Part shown: positions 43,465 to 55,718 of the stretch, one piece after another
How positions within the stretch are numbered: the first letter of the stretch is position 1
Layout of the letters: each line of letters starts with the position of its first letter
From: Proteles cristata cristata
Taxonomy: Eukaryota > Chordata > Mammalia > Carnivora > Hyaenidae
Direction: 5' to 3'
DNA: 64,000 nt
Assembly (NCBI GenBank): GCA_017311185.1
Contig: JAESUZ010001755.1
Span: 1 to 64,000, forward strand
The notes under the pieces: model-generated
Databases searched by the model: none
Told to the model about the DNA's origin: nothing
The model's input: the letters and a program-made list of their open reading frames with translations, nothing else
Translations under genes and position numbers: made by a program

Positions 43465-44317
43465 TAAATGAAATAGATGTTAAAAGACAGTGGAAGAGAT
43501 CAGTGAAACTAAAAGGAGTTAAATGATACCAAGAAATAAAAATGGTTATAAGAGCCTACTATGAGCAATTGCACCCTAACAAATTGAACAATCTAGAGGA
43601 ATAATATTGCCATATTAATGTAATTTTTATCATAACTGGATTTTGAATTTTGTCAAATACCTTTTTCGCATATGTTGAGATGATTATATAATTTTTGTCT
43701 TTTATTTTGTTAATGTGGTGTATTACATAGACTGAGATTCTCTCTTTCTCTCTCCCTCCCTCTCTCTCTCTGTCTCTCTCTCTCTTTCCCTCTCTCTCTC
43801 TCTCATGAAGTTAAAAAAAAGTGCTATGAACCACGATCAAGTGGGATTTATGCCAGGGATTTGAGGATGGTTTAATATCAACAAATCAGTCTATGTAACA
43901 CACCACATTAACAAAATAAAGGACAAAAATCATATAATCATCCCAAAATATGCAAAAAATATTTGGCAAAATTGAAAAATTCAAAAAATTCTCAACAAAG
44001 TGAATACAGAGGAGACATAACTCAACATGACAAAGGTCACATATGACTAGCCTACAGCTACCATGATACCTAATGTTGAAATGATGAAAGTTTTTCCTCT
44101 AAGATAAGAAATAAGACAAAGATGCCCACTCTCACTACTTTTAATATAGTACTGGAAGCCCTAGACACAGAAAACAGAAAACAAAAAGAAATAAAAGACA
44201 TTCAAATTGGTAAGAAAACTGTAAACTTTTCACTGTTTTTAAATGACAAAATATTATATATACAATACTCTGAAAACTCTACAAAAATTGTTTAAAGTAA
44301 TAGATAAAGAAGATCTG
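43465..44317 (+). mobile_element. L1-K continued: ORF2 RT with internal rearrangement
   Basis: 43465-43610 and 43820-44317 are sense ORF2 RT (GATCAAGTGGGATTTATGCC at 43837). Between them an inverted RT fragment (about 43620-43731, antisense) and a CT-rich run (43736-43803) replace roughly 400 bp of ORF2. Confidence 0.72.
43736..43803. repeat. CT-rich microsatellite
   Basis: Mostly (CT)n with TTTC and CCCT interruptions. It abuts an inverted L1 fragment. Confidence 0.9.
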
Positions 44318-44767
44318 GAATATATATGGAATATATATTTATATGGAATATATATATATATATGGAATATTACTCAGCAATGAAAATGAATAAAATTTTG
44401 TGATTTGCAACAACATGGATGGAACCAGAGCATTTTATGCTAAGTGAAATAAGTCAGTCAGAAAAAGACAAATATCACATGATTTCCTCGTATGTATAAT
44501 TTGAGAAACACAACAGATGAACACAGGGAAGGGAAGGATAAATAAGATAAAAACAGAGGGAAGAAAACCATAAGAGACTCTTAAGTACAGAGAACAAACT
44601 GAGGGTTGCTGGTGGGGAGTTGGGTGGGAGGATGAGTTAAATGGGTGATGGACATTAGGAGGGCACTTTCAGGAATGAGCACTGGGTGTCATATGTAAGA
44701 GATCAGTCAATGTGAAACCAAGAATTTACTGTATGTTAACTAACTTGAATTTAACTTAAAAAAATAA
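44318..44767 (+). mobile_element. L1-M: 5'-truncated LINE-1 (ORF2 end and 3'UTR)
   Basis: Begins with a TA-rich stretch (44318-44365), then the ORF2 end (TACTCAGCAATGAAAATGAA) and 3'UTR with A-rich tail. The host ORF2 resumes at AGTTCAGTAAAGTTGCAGGG. A rough duplication is seen: AATAGATAAAG before, AAATAAATAAG after. Confidence 0.82.
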
Positions 44768-45702
44768 ATAAGTTCAGTAAAGTTGCAGGGCACAAAATCA
44801 ACTTGAAAAATTTGTTGCATATCTATACACCAACAGTGAACTATGAGAAAGAGAAATTAATAAAACAATCACTTTTACAACTATATCTAAAATAATAAAA
44901 ATCTAGAAATAAATGTAAAAAGGTGAAAGATCTGAAAATTGAAAAAAAATAAATCATTTTTGAAATAAACTGAAGAAGACACAAATCACTAGGAAGATAT
45001 TCTGTGCTCATGGATTGAAATAATTAATATTGTAAAGTGTTCATATTACCAAAAGCAAATTATACATTAAAAACTATCTCTATCAAATTGCTAATGACAT
45101 TTTTTGCAGATATAGAGCAAATAATACTCAAATTTGTATGCAACCAAAAAAGATATCAAATATCAAAAGAAATACAGAGGAAAAACAAACCTGGATGTAT
45201 CATGCTCCTTTATTTTAAACTATACTATAAAGCTATAGTAATCAAAGCAGGATCCATTGGCATAAAAACAGTCACATAGGTCAATGGAAGAGAATAGAAA
45301 GCCAAGAAATAAATGTATACATATATGGTATCTATGAAATTTGTGATAAAAGAAGCAGGAATATACACTGAAGAAAGGAGTATCTTTTTAATAAATGATA
45401 TTTGAAAAACTGCACAGTTATATGCAAAATCATTAAACTTGTCTTCTCTTACACCACACACAAAATCGATTCAATATGATTTAAAATTTGAATGAAAGAC
45501 CTAGGTAGTGAACTCGTTTACATAAGTCTTAGCATGTTTTCTTTTTTCAATATATTTCACTCCAAAAACAAAAGCAACAGAAAAAAAGTAAAAGCAAGTG
45601 TGACTCCATGAAACTAAAAAGTTTTTGCACCACTAAAATTAACAATCAACAAAACAAATAAATTCTACTGAATAAGAGAAAATATTTGCAAATCACGTAT
45701 CT
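44768..45702 (+). mobile_element. L1-K continued: ORF2 after the palm, truncated
   Basis: Sense ORF2 downstream of the palm. An 80-codon frame at 45037-45276 covers the region equivalent to 14286-14500. The sequence ends at ATTTGCAAATCACGTATCTG, where the next L1 begins, so the C-terminus and 3'UTR are lost. Confidence 0.75.
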
Positions 45703-47145
45703 GGAGAGAGGGAAGATAGTGGCAGAGTAGTAGGACTCTAGTATGGTCTAATCCCAGGAACATAACTAGACAACCATCAAATTATCCTATACACCACAGA
45801 AATTGACCTGAAGACTGGCAAGGAGAGCCTATGAAGAGGGCTGGCCTGAGGGATAGGGCAGCTAAAACACAACAGCAGAGTGTATGTAGCTCACACTGGT
45901 GACACTCCCTGAAATGCCAGGCCCTGGGCACTACATAATTTCTTCTTCATAAGGCCATAACTTTCAGGAGCAGAGACGTACCTGGCTTTTCTAACACAGA
46001 GAAGGCAGAGACTTAGACAACGTGTGAAGATGGAGGAATTTATCCGAAGTTAAAGAACAAGATAAAACCATAGACAAACATCTAACCAACAGAGATATAA
46101 CTAACATGCTTGATGGATAATTGAAAACAATGATCATAATACTAGGGTTAAGAAAACTCTAGAAGGCATGAGTGAGATCCTTATCACAGGAATAAGAGTT
46201 TAAAAAAGAATCAATCAGAGATGAAGATTAAATAAATGAGATTGGAAACAGGCTTCATTCAATGAAGGGCATGCCAGAAGAACCAAGGAATGGATTAGGA
46301 CCTAGAAGACAAAATAATGGAAAATTATGAAGCTGAGAGAAAGGGAGAAGAAAAATTATGCAAGATTATAATAGATTTAGGGAAGCAAGTGACTCCATTA
46401 AACATAATAGCATTCCCATTATAGGAGGCCCAGAGAAAGAGAGTGAGAGGGGGGCAAAAAATGTACTTAAAGAATAATAGCTGAAAATTTCCTTAATCTA
46501 GGGAAGGAAACAGACATCTAAATCCAGCAGGCACAGAGAACTCCCATAAAAATCGACAAAAACAGATCAAAACCAATACATATGGTAATTAAAATTACAA
46601 AATATACTGGTAATGAAAAAAATCTTAAAAGCAGCAAGAAAAAAGAAATCCTTAACTGGCAAAGGAAGATCCACAAGGCTAGCTGCAGATCTCTCCACAA
46701 AACCTTGCCAAGCCAGAGTGCTGAATGGGAAACATTGGCAAAAAATAATACTCTGTCCAGCAAGGTTATCACTGAGAATAAAGGAGAGGTAAAGAGTTTC
46801 CCAGACAAACAGAAACTAAGAGTTCATGACCACTAAACCAGCACTACAAGAAATATTAAAGGAGGCTATTTGAGTACAAAGGAGAAACCAAAATTGACAA
46901 AGACATTAAAGGATCAAAGAACTCTCCATAAATGACAAAACAAGTAATAAAATCTCAGTAAATAGGTATCTGAGATATTTATCCAAAAAAATATGAGAGC
47001 ACCCAAATATAATACCAATTAATAATAAACATAAAGGGACAAATACAATAATACTAATACTAGTACAATAATACTAGAGGACTTTAACAACACATTTACA
47101 TCAATGGACAGATCATCTAAATAGAAAATCAACATGAACCAATTT
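45703..47145 (+). mobile_element. L1-N: 5' end of a LINE-1 (5'UTR, ORF1, start of ORF2)
   Basis: Starts GGAGAGAGGGAAGATAGTGG and GCAGAGTAGTAGGACTCTAG, a LINE-1 5' end. ORF1 runs about 46030-46850, with an 84-codon frame at 46582-46833 covering the C-terminal domain (LNWQRKIHKASCRSL to DKQKL). The first part of ORF2 follows and is cut at 47145 by L1-O. No continuation is found beyond L1-O at 60106, so a deletion probably accompanied or followed that insertion. Confidence 0.78.
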
Positions 47146-49359
47146 TTTTTTCTTAACTAGTTAATTGTAAAGTTGGTTTCCATATAACACCCAGTGCTCA
47201 TCCCAACAAGTGCCCTCATCCATGCCCATCACTGATTCCCCTCCCTCCCATGCTCATCAGCCCTCAGTTTGTCCTCAGCATTCAAGAGTCTCTCATCATT
47301 TGTCTCCCTCCCTCTCCCCAACTACTTTTCACCTACTTCTGCCCCATTGTCCTCAGTTAAGTTCCTCCTAATCCACCCATACGTGCAAACATATGTTATC
47401 TGTCCTTCACTGCCTGACTTATTTCGCTCAGCATAACACCCGCAAGTTCCATTCATGTTGCTACACATGGTCAGATTTCATTCTTTCTCAATGCCATGCA
47501 GAATTCCATTGTATAGATAAACCACGTCTTCTTGATCCATTCATCAGTTGATGGACGCTTAGGCACTTTCCATGTTTTGGCTATTTTTGAGAGTTCTGCT
47601 ATGAACATTGGGATATATGTGCCCCTATGGATCAGCGCTCCTGTACCCCTTGGGTAAATTCTTAACAGTGAGGTCATAGTGGAGTAGTACTATTGTTAAT
47701 TATTTGAGGAACCTCCACACTGTTTTCTGGAGGGGCTGGACCAGTTTACATTCCCACCAACAATGTAAGAGGGTGCCCGTTTCTCCACATCCTTGCTAGC
47801 ATCTGTAGTCTCCTGATTTGTTCATGTTAGTCACTCTGACCGGCGTGAGGTAGTATCTCAGTGTGGTTTTGATTTGTATTTCCCTGATGATGAGGGATGC
47901 TGAGCGTCATTTCATGTGTCTCTTGGCCATCTGGATGTCCTCTTTGGAGAAGTGTCTGTTCATCTTTTCTGCCCATTTTTCACTGGATTATTTGTTCTTT
48001 AGGTGTGGAGTTTGGTGAATTCCTGATAGATTTTGGATATTAGCCCTTAATCAGATATGTCATTTGCAACTATATTTTCCTATTCCATCAGTTGCCTATT
48101 AGTTTTCCTGATTGCTTCCTTTGCTGTGCAGAAGCTTTTGATCATGAAGCGGTCCCAATCGTTTATTTTGCTCTTGTATCCCAAGCCTTTGTGGATGTAT
48201 CGAGTAAGAAGTTGCTGCGATTGAGGTCAAGGAGGTTGTTTCCTGCTTTCTCCTCTAGGGTTTGGATGGTTCCCTGTCTCACATTCAGGTCCTTTATCCG
48301 TTTTGAATTTATTTTTGTGTATGGTGTGAGAAAATTATCTAGTTTCATTCTTCTGCATGTTGCTGTCCAGGTCTCTCAGCACCATCTGTTAAAGAGGCTC
48401 TATTTTTATCCATTAGATACCCTTTCCCGCTTTGACAAAGAATAGTTGGTCAAATATTTGTGGGTCCAGTTATGAATTCTCTATTCTATTCCATTGGTCT
48501 ATGTGTCTGTTTTTGTGCCAAAACATACTGTCTTGATGAGGACAGCTTTGTAGTAGAGGTTAAAGTCTGGGATGGTGATGCCTCCCATTCATGTTCTCTT
48601 CTTCAATTTTATTTTGCCTATTCAGAATTTTTTAATCCCATACAAATTATAGGATAGTTTGTTCTAGTTTTGAGAAGAATGCTGGTGTAATTTTGATTGG
48701 GACTGCATTGAATGTGTAGATTGCTTTGGGTAGTAATGACATTATAACAATATTTATTCTTCCGATCCATGAGCATGGAATGTTTTTCCATTTCTTTGTG
48801 TCTTCTTCAATTTCCCTCATAAGTTCTCTATAGTTTTCATCATACAGATCTCTTATATCTTTGGTTAGGTTTATTCTTAGTTATTTTATGGGGGTTTTTT
48901 TTTGTTCTCTTTTGAATAAGATCAGTTTCATGATTTCTCTTTCTGTTGCTTATTTATTGGTGTAGGAAAAAGAAGTTGATCTCTGTGTGTAGATTTTTTA
49001 CCCAGCAACTTGGCTGAATTCATGGTTCAGTTCTAGTAGGCTTCTGAGTGAGTCTGTCAGGATTTCTATGTAGAGTATCATGTTGTCTGTGAAAAGTGAT
49101 AGTTTGAGTTTTTCTTTGCCAATTCTGATGCCTTTAATTTCCTTTTGTTGTCTGCTTGCTGATGCTAGGAATTCCAGCACTATGTTATACAAAGGTGTGA
49201 GACTGGATATCCTTGACGTGTTCCTGATCTCAGGGGGAAAGCTCTCAGTTTTTCCCCATTGAGAATGATATTAGCTGAAGGCTTCTCATAGATGGCTTTT
49301 ATGATGTTTAAGTAGGTTCCTTCTATCCCGACTTTCTCGAGGGTCTTTATTCAGAAGGG
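47146..49359 (-). mobile_element. L1-O, 3' part: 3'UTR and ORF2 C-terminal half
   Basis: On minus: RT palm region (about 49359-49000) to the ORF2 end (47470) and 3'UTR, with the A-rich tail at plus 47143-47152 (T run). The palm box on minus reads F-T-D-N (frame 48998-49192), so one catalytic Asp is replaced. Other remnants are 48163-48348 and 47471-47677. It ends abruptly at 49359, where L1-P starts, and resumes at about 55719. Confidence 0.85.
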
Positions 49360-50600
49360 ATGCATCCACGCTTCTGGCGGGCTGGAGCTCGAGAGGGAAG
49401 GCAAAGAGCTAAAAACTGGAAAATTTGCCTGTGAGTACGTGTTTTGGGTGACGAGCCATAGAGCGACCTGGTTTTCCTGACTCCAGCAGGCTCAGGTTCA
49501 GCGCACCAGGCAGGCAAGCCTCGGCCTTGCTTGAGAGCCTGACCCAGAGAAGGAAGCAGCAATTCTGACTCCACCCACAGAGCTCTGCAGGAGGCCTGGA
49601 ATTGCCCCCAAAGGGATTCCCTGGGAAGTTGTGTCTAAGGCAATTTCAGTGGGGCTCGTGGACTGGGATTTAGAGTCTGGGACTGGCCTGAGTTGAAGAA
49701 AACAACCAACTTTGGCTGCGCCCCCGGTATGGGGAGTTTACACGCCCAAAAAAGCGAGGTGCAGCGTGTGGTTCAAGAAGGGAGTGGAGCACCTTCACTC
49801 TCCTCCCCACAACCGCCAAGGCAGAACTCCACGCCCATCCCTGCTTGAGAGCTGCCCTCCTCCCTTTATTTCCTTTTCTTTTTTTCTTCTTCTTTCTCTT
49901 TTCTCTCTTTTTTCCCCAGAACACTGACCTGATTAACTCTGGTCACCGGCTTGCTTAAACAATCACAACAAGTCCATTCTGTAGATGTAAATTCTACAAC
50001 TACCGACATTTTCATCTCTTTCTCTCAGGAGTAGACTATATAGTTTCTCTGGATAATACCAGCATCCTCCTCTCACCTATCCAACCATATTCTACCCTTT
50101 ACCTCTTTGAAAAAACTTCTTATCCCTTCTGCCTGTTCATTCTATTTCCAATTCGGCCTCATCCCCGCCCTGTCTTCTCTCTCTTTCTCTATGTTCTTCA
50201 GCCAGCACTGCATACAAACGGCTATTTAACAGTAGCTGGGAAATCCGGTTATATGCTTTAAACCGTTCATTGTCCATTGGTTTCCTTCTTTTTTCCTTTC
50301 TTTTCTCCTTTTTGACCTTTTTTTGTATTTTATACTCCCTATTATTCTCCCTCCCTCGTCCGTCTTTTCCCTTAAATTTTTCGTTTTCCCACTCGTTTTC
50401 CATGTTAGTTGAATTAGCCTGTGCGTTTGTGTGCTCCTGCTCCCTGTGTGTTTCTCTGTCTGTTTTATTTTCCAGGGCTACCTCAAGAAACAAGTTAGAG
50501 CACACAAGGTGAAGAGTCCCAAATATCACTATGAATAGGAAAATAAAATAACCAAGGTCCCAACAAGAGAGACCAAGAGATACCATTCAAAAAACACTCT
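49360..50600 (+). promoter_or_regulatory. L1-P 5'UTR (internal promoter region)
   Basis: GC-rich segment with the block CCAACTTTGGCTGCGC and TCTCCTCCCCACAACCGCC shared with L1-B (7050-7160) and, inverted, with L1-O (59350-59490). A pyrimidine-rich tract (49867-49916) precedes a T-rich part. In LINE-1 the 5'UTR carries the pol II promoter. I infer that role from position only. Its 5' end is truncated. Confidence 0.65.
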
Positions 50601-50724
50601 CAAAGGATAGGCCCGGGACAGTCAAAGAGTCTTCTTGGATATAGCAGCGATCATAGACACAGAGAGCATTAACAGGTCTTTAAAACCAACAAGAGGCAGA
50701 AAGCTAACTAAAATGATGAAACGA

Positions 50725-51605
50725 AAGAGCTCCCCTCCAAAGAAACTCCAAGAAGAAATGACAGCTAATGAACTGCTCAAAACAGATATCAGCAGCATAA
50801 CTGAACAAGATTTTAGAATAATAATAGTAAAATTAATAGCTGGGCTTGAAAAAAACATAGGGGACATCAAAGAAACTATGGCTACAGACAGATTGGAAAA
50901 TAAAAATAGGCATTAAGAATTTAAAAATGCGATAAATGAGATACATAATAAATTAGAGGCCTCCAATGCACGGAATAAAGAGGGAGAAAGGAGAATAAGT
51001 GATTTAGAAGACACAACTATAGAAAAACAAGAAGCTGACAAAAAAAGACACAAACTGATCTAGGAAAAGAAAAGAAGAATTCGAGAGCTCAGCGATACGG
51101 TCAAACACAACAATATCCGTATCATATCAATCCCAGAAGAGGAAGAGAGAGGGAAGGTGCTAAAGGAGTCCTGGAACAAATTATAGCAGAGAACTTGCCC
51201 GACATGGGGAAAGAAGTAAATGTTGAAATACAAGGGGCTCAGAGGACTCCCCTCAGACGTAACTTGAATCGATCTTCTGCATGACATATCATAGTAAAAA
51301 AGGCAAAATACAAGGACAAAGAGAGAATTTTGAAAGCAGCTAGGGAGAAAAGGGCCCTAACATACAAAGGGAAACCGATCAGAGTGGTGACAGACCTATC
51401 TACTGAAACTTGGCAGGCCAGAAAGGAATGGCAGGATATCTTCAATGTGATGAACAGTAAAAATATGCAGCCAAGAATTCTCTATCCAGCAAGCCTGTCA
51501 TTCAAAATAGAAGGAGAGATAAAAACCTTTACAAATGAACAGAAATTGAAAGAATTTGTCACCACGAAGCCAGCCCTACAAGAAATCCTGAGGGGGATGC
51601 TCTGA
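50725..51605 (+). pseudogene. L1-P ORF1 (RNA-binding protein) remnant
   Basis: Encodes L1 ORF1p in pieces. The N-terminus (KRKSSPPKKLQEEMTANELL) is open to a stop at 50914. The coiled-coil region continues to about 51060 with another stop. The C-terminal part (51330-51605) is open and carries A-L-T-Y-K-G-K-P-I-R and the ARKEWQDIFNVM segment of the C-terminal domain. ORF1p is the trimeric chaperone that packages L1 RNA. At least three breaks make this copy non-functional. ORF2 starts 47 bp after the ORF1 end. Confidence 0.87.
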
Positions 51606-51651
51606 AGGAAAGGTTGCAAGAAACAAAGATTCCAGAGACACCACCACAAAC

Positions 51652-54600
51652 ATGAACCCTACAAAAGATACAAAGACTCTAAACCCACGTATTTCAATAA
51701 TAACACTGAATGTAAATGGGCTGAATGCTCCAATCAAAAGACATAGGGTAGCAGAATGGATTAAAAAACAAAATCCATCTATATGCTGTCTACAAGAAAC
51801 TCATTTTAGACGGGAAGACACCTTCAGATTAAAAGTAAGGGGATGTAGAAATATATATCATGCTACAGGAAATCAAAAGAAAGCCGGAGTAGCGATATTT
51901 ATATCAGACAAACTGGACTTTAAATTAAAGACAATCACAAGAGATGAAGAAGGGCACTACATAATAATTACAGGGTCCATCCATCAGGAAGAACTAACAA
52001 TCATAAATGTTTACGCACCGAATATGGGAGCACTAAATATCTAAAACAATTGATCACAAACACAAACAAGCTTATAGATAAGAATGTGCTAATAGGAGGG
52101 AACTTTAATACTCCGCTTACAGCAATGAATAGGTCAACCAGACAGAAAAAAACTAAAGAAATAATGGACTTGAAAGACATCGTGAGGCTAGGGAATTTAC
52201 TTTCTTCTCAAGTGCGCATGGCACATTCTCCAAGATAGATCCCATACTGGGACATAAAGCAGCCCTCAATAAATATAAAAGAATAGAGATCATACCATGC
52301 ACACTGTCAGATCATAATGCTTTGAAACTTGAAATCAATTACAGGAAGAGTCTGGAAAACCTCCATAAACATGGAGGTTAATGAACACCCTACTAAAGAA
52401 TGAATGGGCCAATCAGGCATTTAGAGATGAAATTAAAAACTATATGGAAACAAATGAAAATGAAAACACAACAACTCAAAATCTATTGGATGCGGGAAAG
52501 GCAGTCTTAAGAGGAAAGTACATTGCTCTCCAGCCCTATTTCAAGAGATTAGAAAAAACGCAAGTCCAAAATCTAATGGCTCACCTAAAGAAACTAGAGG
52601 CAGAGTAACAACAAGGCCTTAAACCTAGTAGAAGAAGAGAAATAGTAAAAATTAGAGCAGAAATAAACAACATAGAGACCAAAGAAACAATTGAACATAC
52701 CCATGAAACCAAGAGTTGGTTTTTTGAAAAAATAAACAAAATTGACAAGCCTCTAGCCAGACTTATCAAAAAGAAAAGAGAGAGCACCCAAATAGACAAA
52801 ATTATGAATGAAAATGGACTTATTACAACCAACCCCTTAGGAATACAAGCAATTATCAGTGAATACTATGAAAACTTATACGCCAACAAATTGGACATCT
52901 TAGAAAAATGGACAAATTCCTAAACACACACTCACTACCAAAATTCACACGAGAAGAAATAGAAAACATAATCAGACCCATAACGAGTGAAGAAATCGAA
53001 TCAGGTATCCAAAATCTCCCAACAAATAAGAGCCCTGGACCTGATGGCTTCCCTGGGTATTCTACAAGACATTTAAAACAGAATTAATCCCAATTCTTCT
53101 CAAGCTATTCCAAAAAATAGAAATCGAAGGAAAACTCCCGGATTCACTTTATGAAGCCAGCATCACTCTGATTCCCAAGCCAGACAGAGATCCTGCAAAA
53201 AAAGAGAACTATAGGCCAATATCCTTGATGAATACGGATGCAAAAATTCTCAACAAGATCCTTGCAAATCGAATCCAGCAGCACATAAAAAGAATCATCC
53301 ACCAAGATCAAGTTGGCTTCATTCCTGGGTTACAGAGCTGGTTCAACATTCGCAAATCAATCAATGTAATACATCACATCAATGAAAGAAAAGATAAAAA
53401 CCATATGATCCTGTCAATAGATGCAGAAAAAGCATTTGACAAAATACAGCATCGCTTCTTAATAAACACTCTAGAGAAAGTCGGGATAGAAGAAACCTAC
53501 TTAAACATCATAAAAGCCATCTATTAGAAGCCTTCAGCTAACATTATCCTCAACGGGGAAAAATTGAGAGATTTCCCCCTGAGATCAGGAACACAACAGG
53601 GCTGTCCACTCTCACCACTGTCGTTTCACATAGTGCTGGAAGTCCTAGCATCAGACATCAGACAACAAAAGGAAATCAAAGGCATAAGAATTGGTAAAGA
53701 GGAAGTCAAACTTTCACCCTTCACAGATGACATGATACTGTACATAGAAAACCTGACAGACTCCACCAGAAGCCTACTAGAACTGATCCAAGAATTCAGC
53801 CAAGTTGCAGGGTACAAAGTCAACGTACAGAAATCGGTTGCATTTTTATACACCAACAATGAAGCAACAGAAAGAGAAATCAAAAAACTGATCCCATTCA
53901 CAATTGCAGAAAAAAACATAAAATGCCTCTGTATAAACCTAACGAAGGATACAAGAGATCTGTATGATGAAAACTATAGAAAACTTATGAAGGAAATTGA
54001 AGAAGACACAAAGAAATGGAAAAACATTCCATGCTCATGGATAGGAAGAATAAATATAGTTAAAATGTCATTACTACCCAAAGCTATCTACACATTCAAT
54101 GCAAGCACAATCAAAATTGCCCCAGCATAATTCTGAAAACTAGAACAAACTCTCCAAATATTTGTTTGGAACCACAAAAGTTCCCGAATAGCCAAAGTAA
54201 TACTGAAAAATAAAACCAAAACGGGAGGTATCACCATCCCAGACTTAGCCTCTACTACAAAGCTGTCATCATCAAGACAGTATGGTATTGGCACAAAAAC
54301 AGACACATAGACCAATGGAACAGAATTGAGAATTCAGAAGGGGACCCAAAATTACACAGCCAACGAATCTTTGACAAAGCAGGAAAGAATATCCAATGGA
54401 AAAAAGACAGCCTTTTTAACAGATGGCGTTGTGAGAACTGGACAGCAACATGCAGAAGAATGAAACTAGATCATTTTCTCACACCATGCACAAAAATAAA
54501 CTCAAAATGGATAAAGGACCTGAACATGAAAAGGGAAACTATCAACATCCTAGTGGAGAAAGCAGGAAACAACCTCCTTGACCTCCACCGCAGCAACTTC

Positions 54601-55372
54601 TTAGTTGACACGTCCCCAAAAGCAAGGGAATCAAGAGCAAAATAAATGATTGGGACCTCATCAATATTAAAACCTCTGCACAGCAAAGGAAACAACCCAG
54701 AAAATTAATAGGCAACCAACGGAATGGGAAAAGATAGTTGCAAATGACATATCAGATAAAGGGTTAATATCCAGAATCTATAAGGAACTCACCAAACTCC
54801 AAACCCAAAAAACAAACAATCCAGTGAAGAAATGGGCAGAGGTTATGAACAGACACTTCTCCAAAGAGGACAACCACATGACCAACAGACACATGAAACA
54901 ATGCTCAGCAACTCTCCTCATCAGAGAAATACAAATCAAAACCACACTGAGACACAACCTCACGCTAGTCAGAGTGGCTAAAATGAGCAAATTAGAGGAC
55001 TCTAGATGCTGGCGAGGATATGGAAAAACGGGCACACTCCTACACTTTTGGTTGGAATCTAAACTCATACAGCCACTCTGGAAAACACTGTGGAGGTTCC
55101 TCAGGAAACTAACAGTAGAACTCCCCTATGACCCAGCAATAGCACTGCTAGGAGTTTACCCAAGGGATACAGAAATGCTGATGCATAGGAGCACATGTAC
55201 CCCAATGTTCATAGCAGCAGTCTCAACAATAGCTAAAACATGGAAAGAGCCTAAGTGTCCATCAACGGACGAATGGATCAAGAAGGTGTGGTTTATCTAT
55301 ACCATGGGATACTACATGGCAATTAGAAACAATGAATTCTGGCCATGTGTAGTAACATGGATTGGACCTTGA
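51652..55372 (+). pseudogene. L1-P ORF2 (endonuclease-reverse transcriptase) remnant
   Basis: About 3.7 kb, near the usual ORF2 length (about 3.8 kb). Endonuclease frame 51652-52041: N in TLNVNGLNAP, E in C-L-Q-E-T-H, and N-V-Y-A-P-N. In the next frame the D-F-N motif reads G-N-F-N, so the catalytic Asp at 52101-52103 is Asn. About 50 bp is deleted near 52180. RT frames are 53225-53524 ([30 protein letters not shown]) and 53564-54127 ([12 protein letters not shown]). The palm box is F-T-D-D at 53720-53731 instead of F/Y-A-D-D. The C-terminus is open at 54824-55369 (182 codons), including the C-x-R-G-x-G cysteine region. Multiple frameshifts; not functional. Confidence 0.92.
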
Positions 55373-55669
55373 GGGTGTTATGCTGAGCAAAAGAAGTCAG
55401 GCAGAGAAGGACAAATATCATATGTTTGCACGTATAGGAGGATTAGGAGGAACTTAACTGGGGACCATGGAGGAGAAGAAGGGGAGAAATGGTGGGCGAA
55501 AGGGAGAGAAGCAAACCATAAGAGACTCTTGAATGCTGAGAACAAACTGAGGACTGTTGGATGAGGGAGGTGGAGAGGGGAGATGGGCATAGAGGAGGGC
55601 ACGTGTGGGGATGAGCACTGGGTGTATATGGAAAACAATTTGACGATATACTATTTGTAAAAAAAAAAA

Positions 55670-55701
<32 letters not shown>

Positions 55702-55718
55702 AAAAGAAAGAAAGAAAT
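55373..55718 (+). repeat. L1-P 3'UTR and (AAAG)n tail
   Basis: G/A-rich 3'UTR (GGAGGTGGAGAGGGGAGATG near 55567) followed by an A run at about 55658-55671 and (AAAG)n to 55718. The tetranucleotide array grew in the poly(A) tail, a usual seed for microsatellites. Confidence 0.9.

Larger units (their letters stand above)
49360..55718 (+). mobile_element. L1-P: nearly full-length sense LINE-1, about 6.3 kb
   Basis: The most complete L1 here: GC-rich 5'UTR (49360-50600), ORF1 (about 50725-51605), a short spacer, ORF2 (51652-55370), 3'UTR and a purine tail with (AAAG)n. The first few hundred bases of 5'UTR are missing compared with L1-O and L1-B. Several stops and frameshifts in both ORFs make it inactive. 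It sits inside L1-O in the opposite direction. About 0.6-0.7 kb of L1-O ORF2 is missing at the site and no target duplication is visible. Confidence 0.9.

Noticed and set aside
53564..54130. Intact, mobile L1 reverse transcriptase
   Set aside because: The frame is only the palm and thumb part of ORF2, its catalytic box is altered and neighbouring ORF2 frames are shifted.
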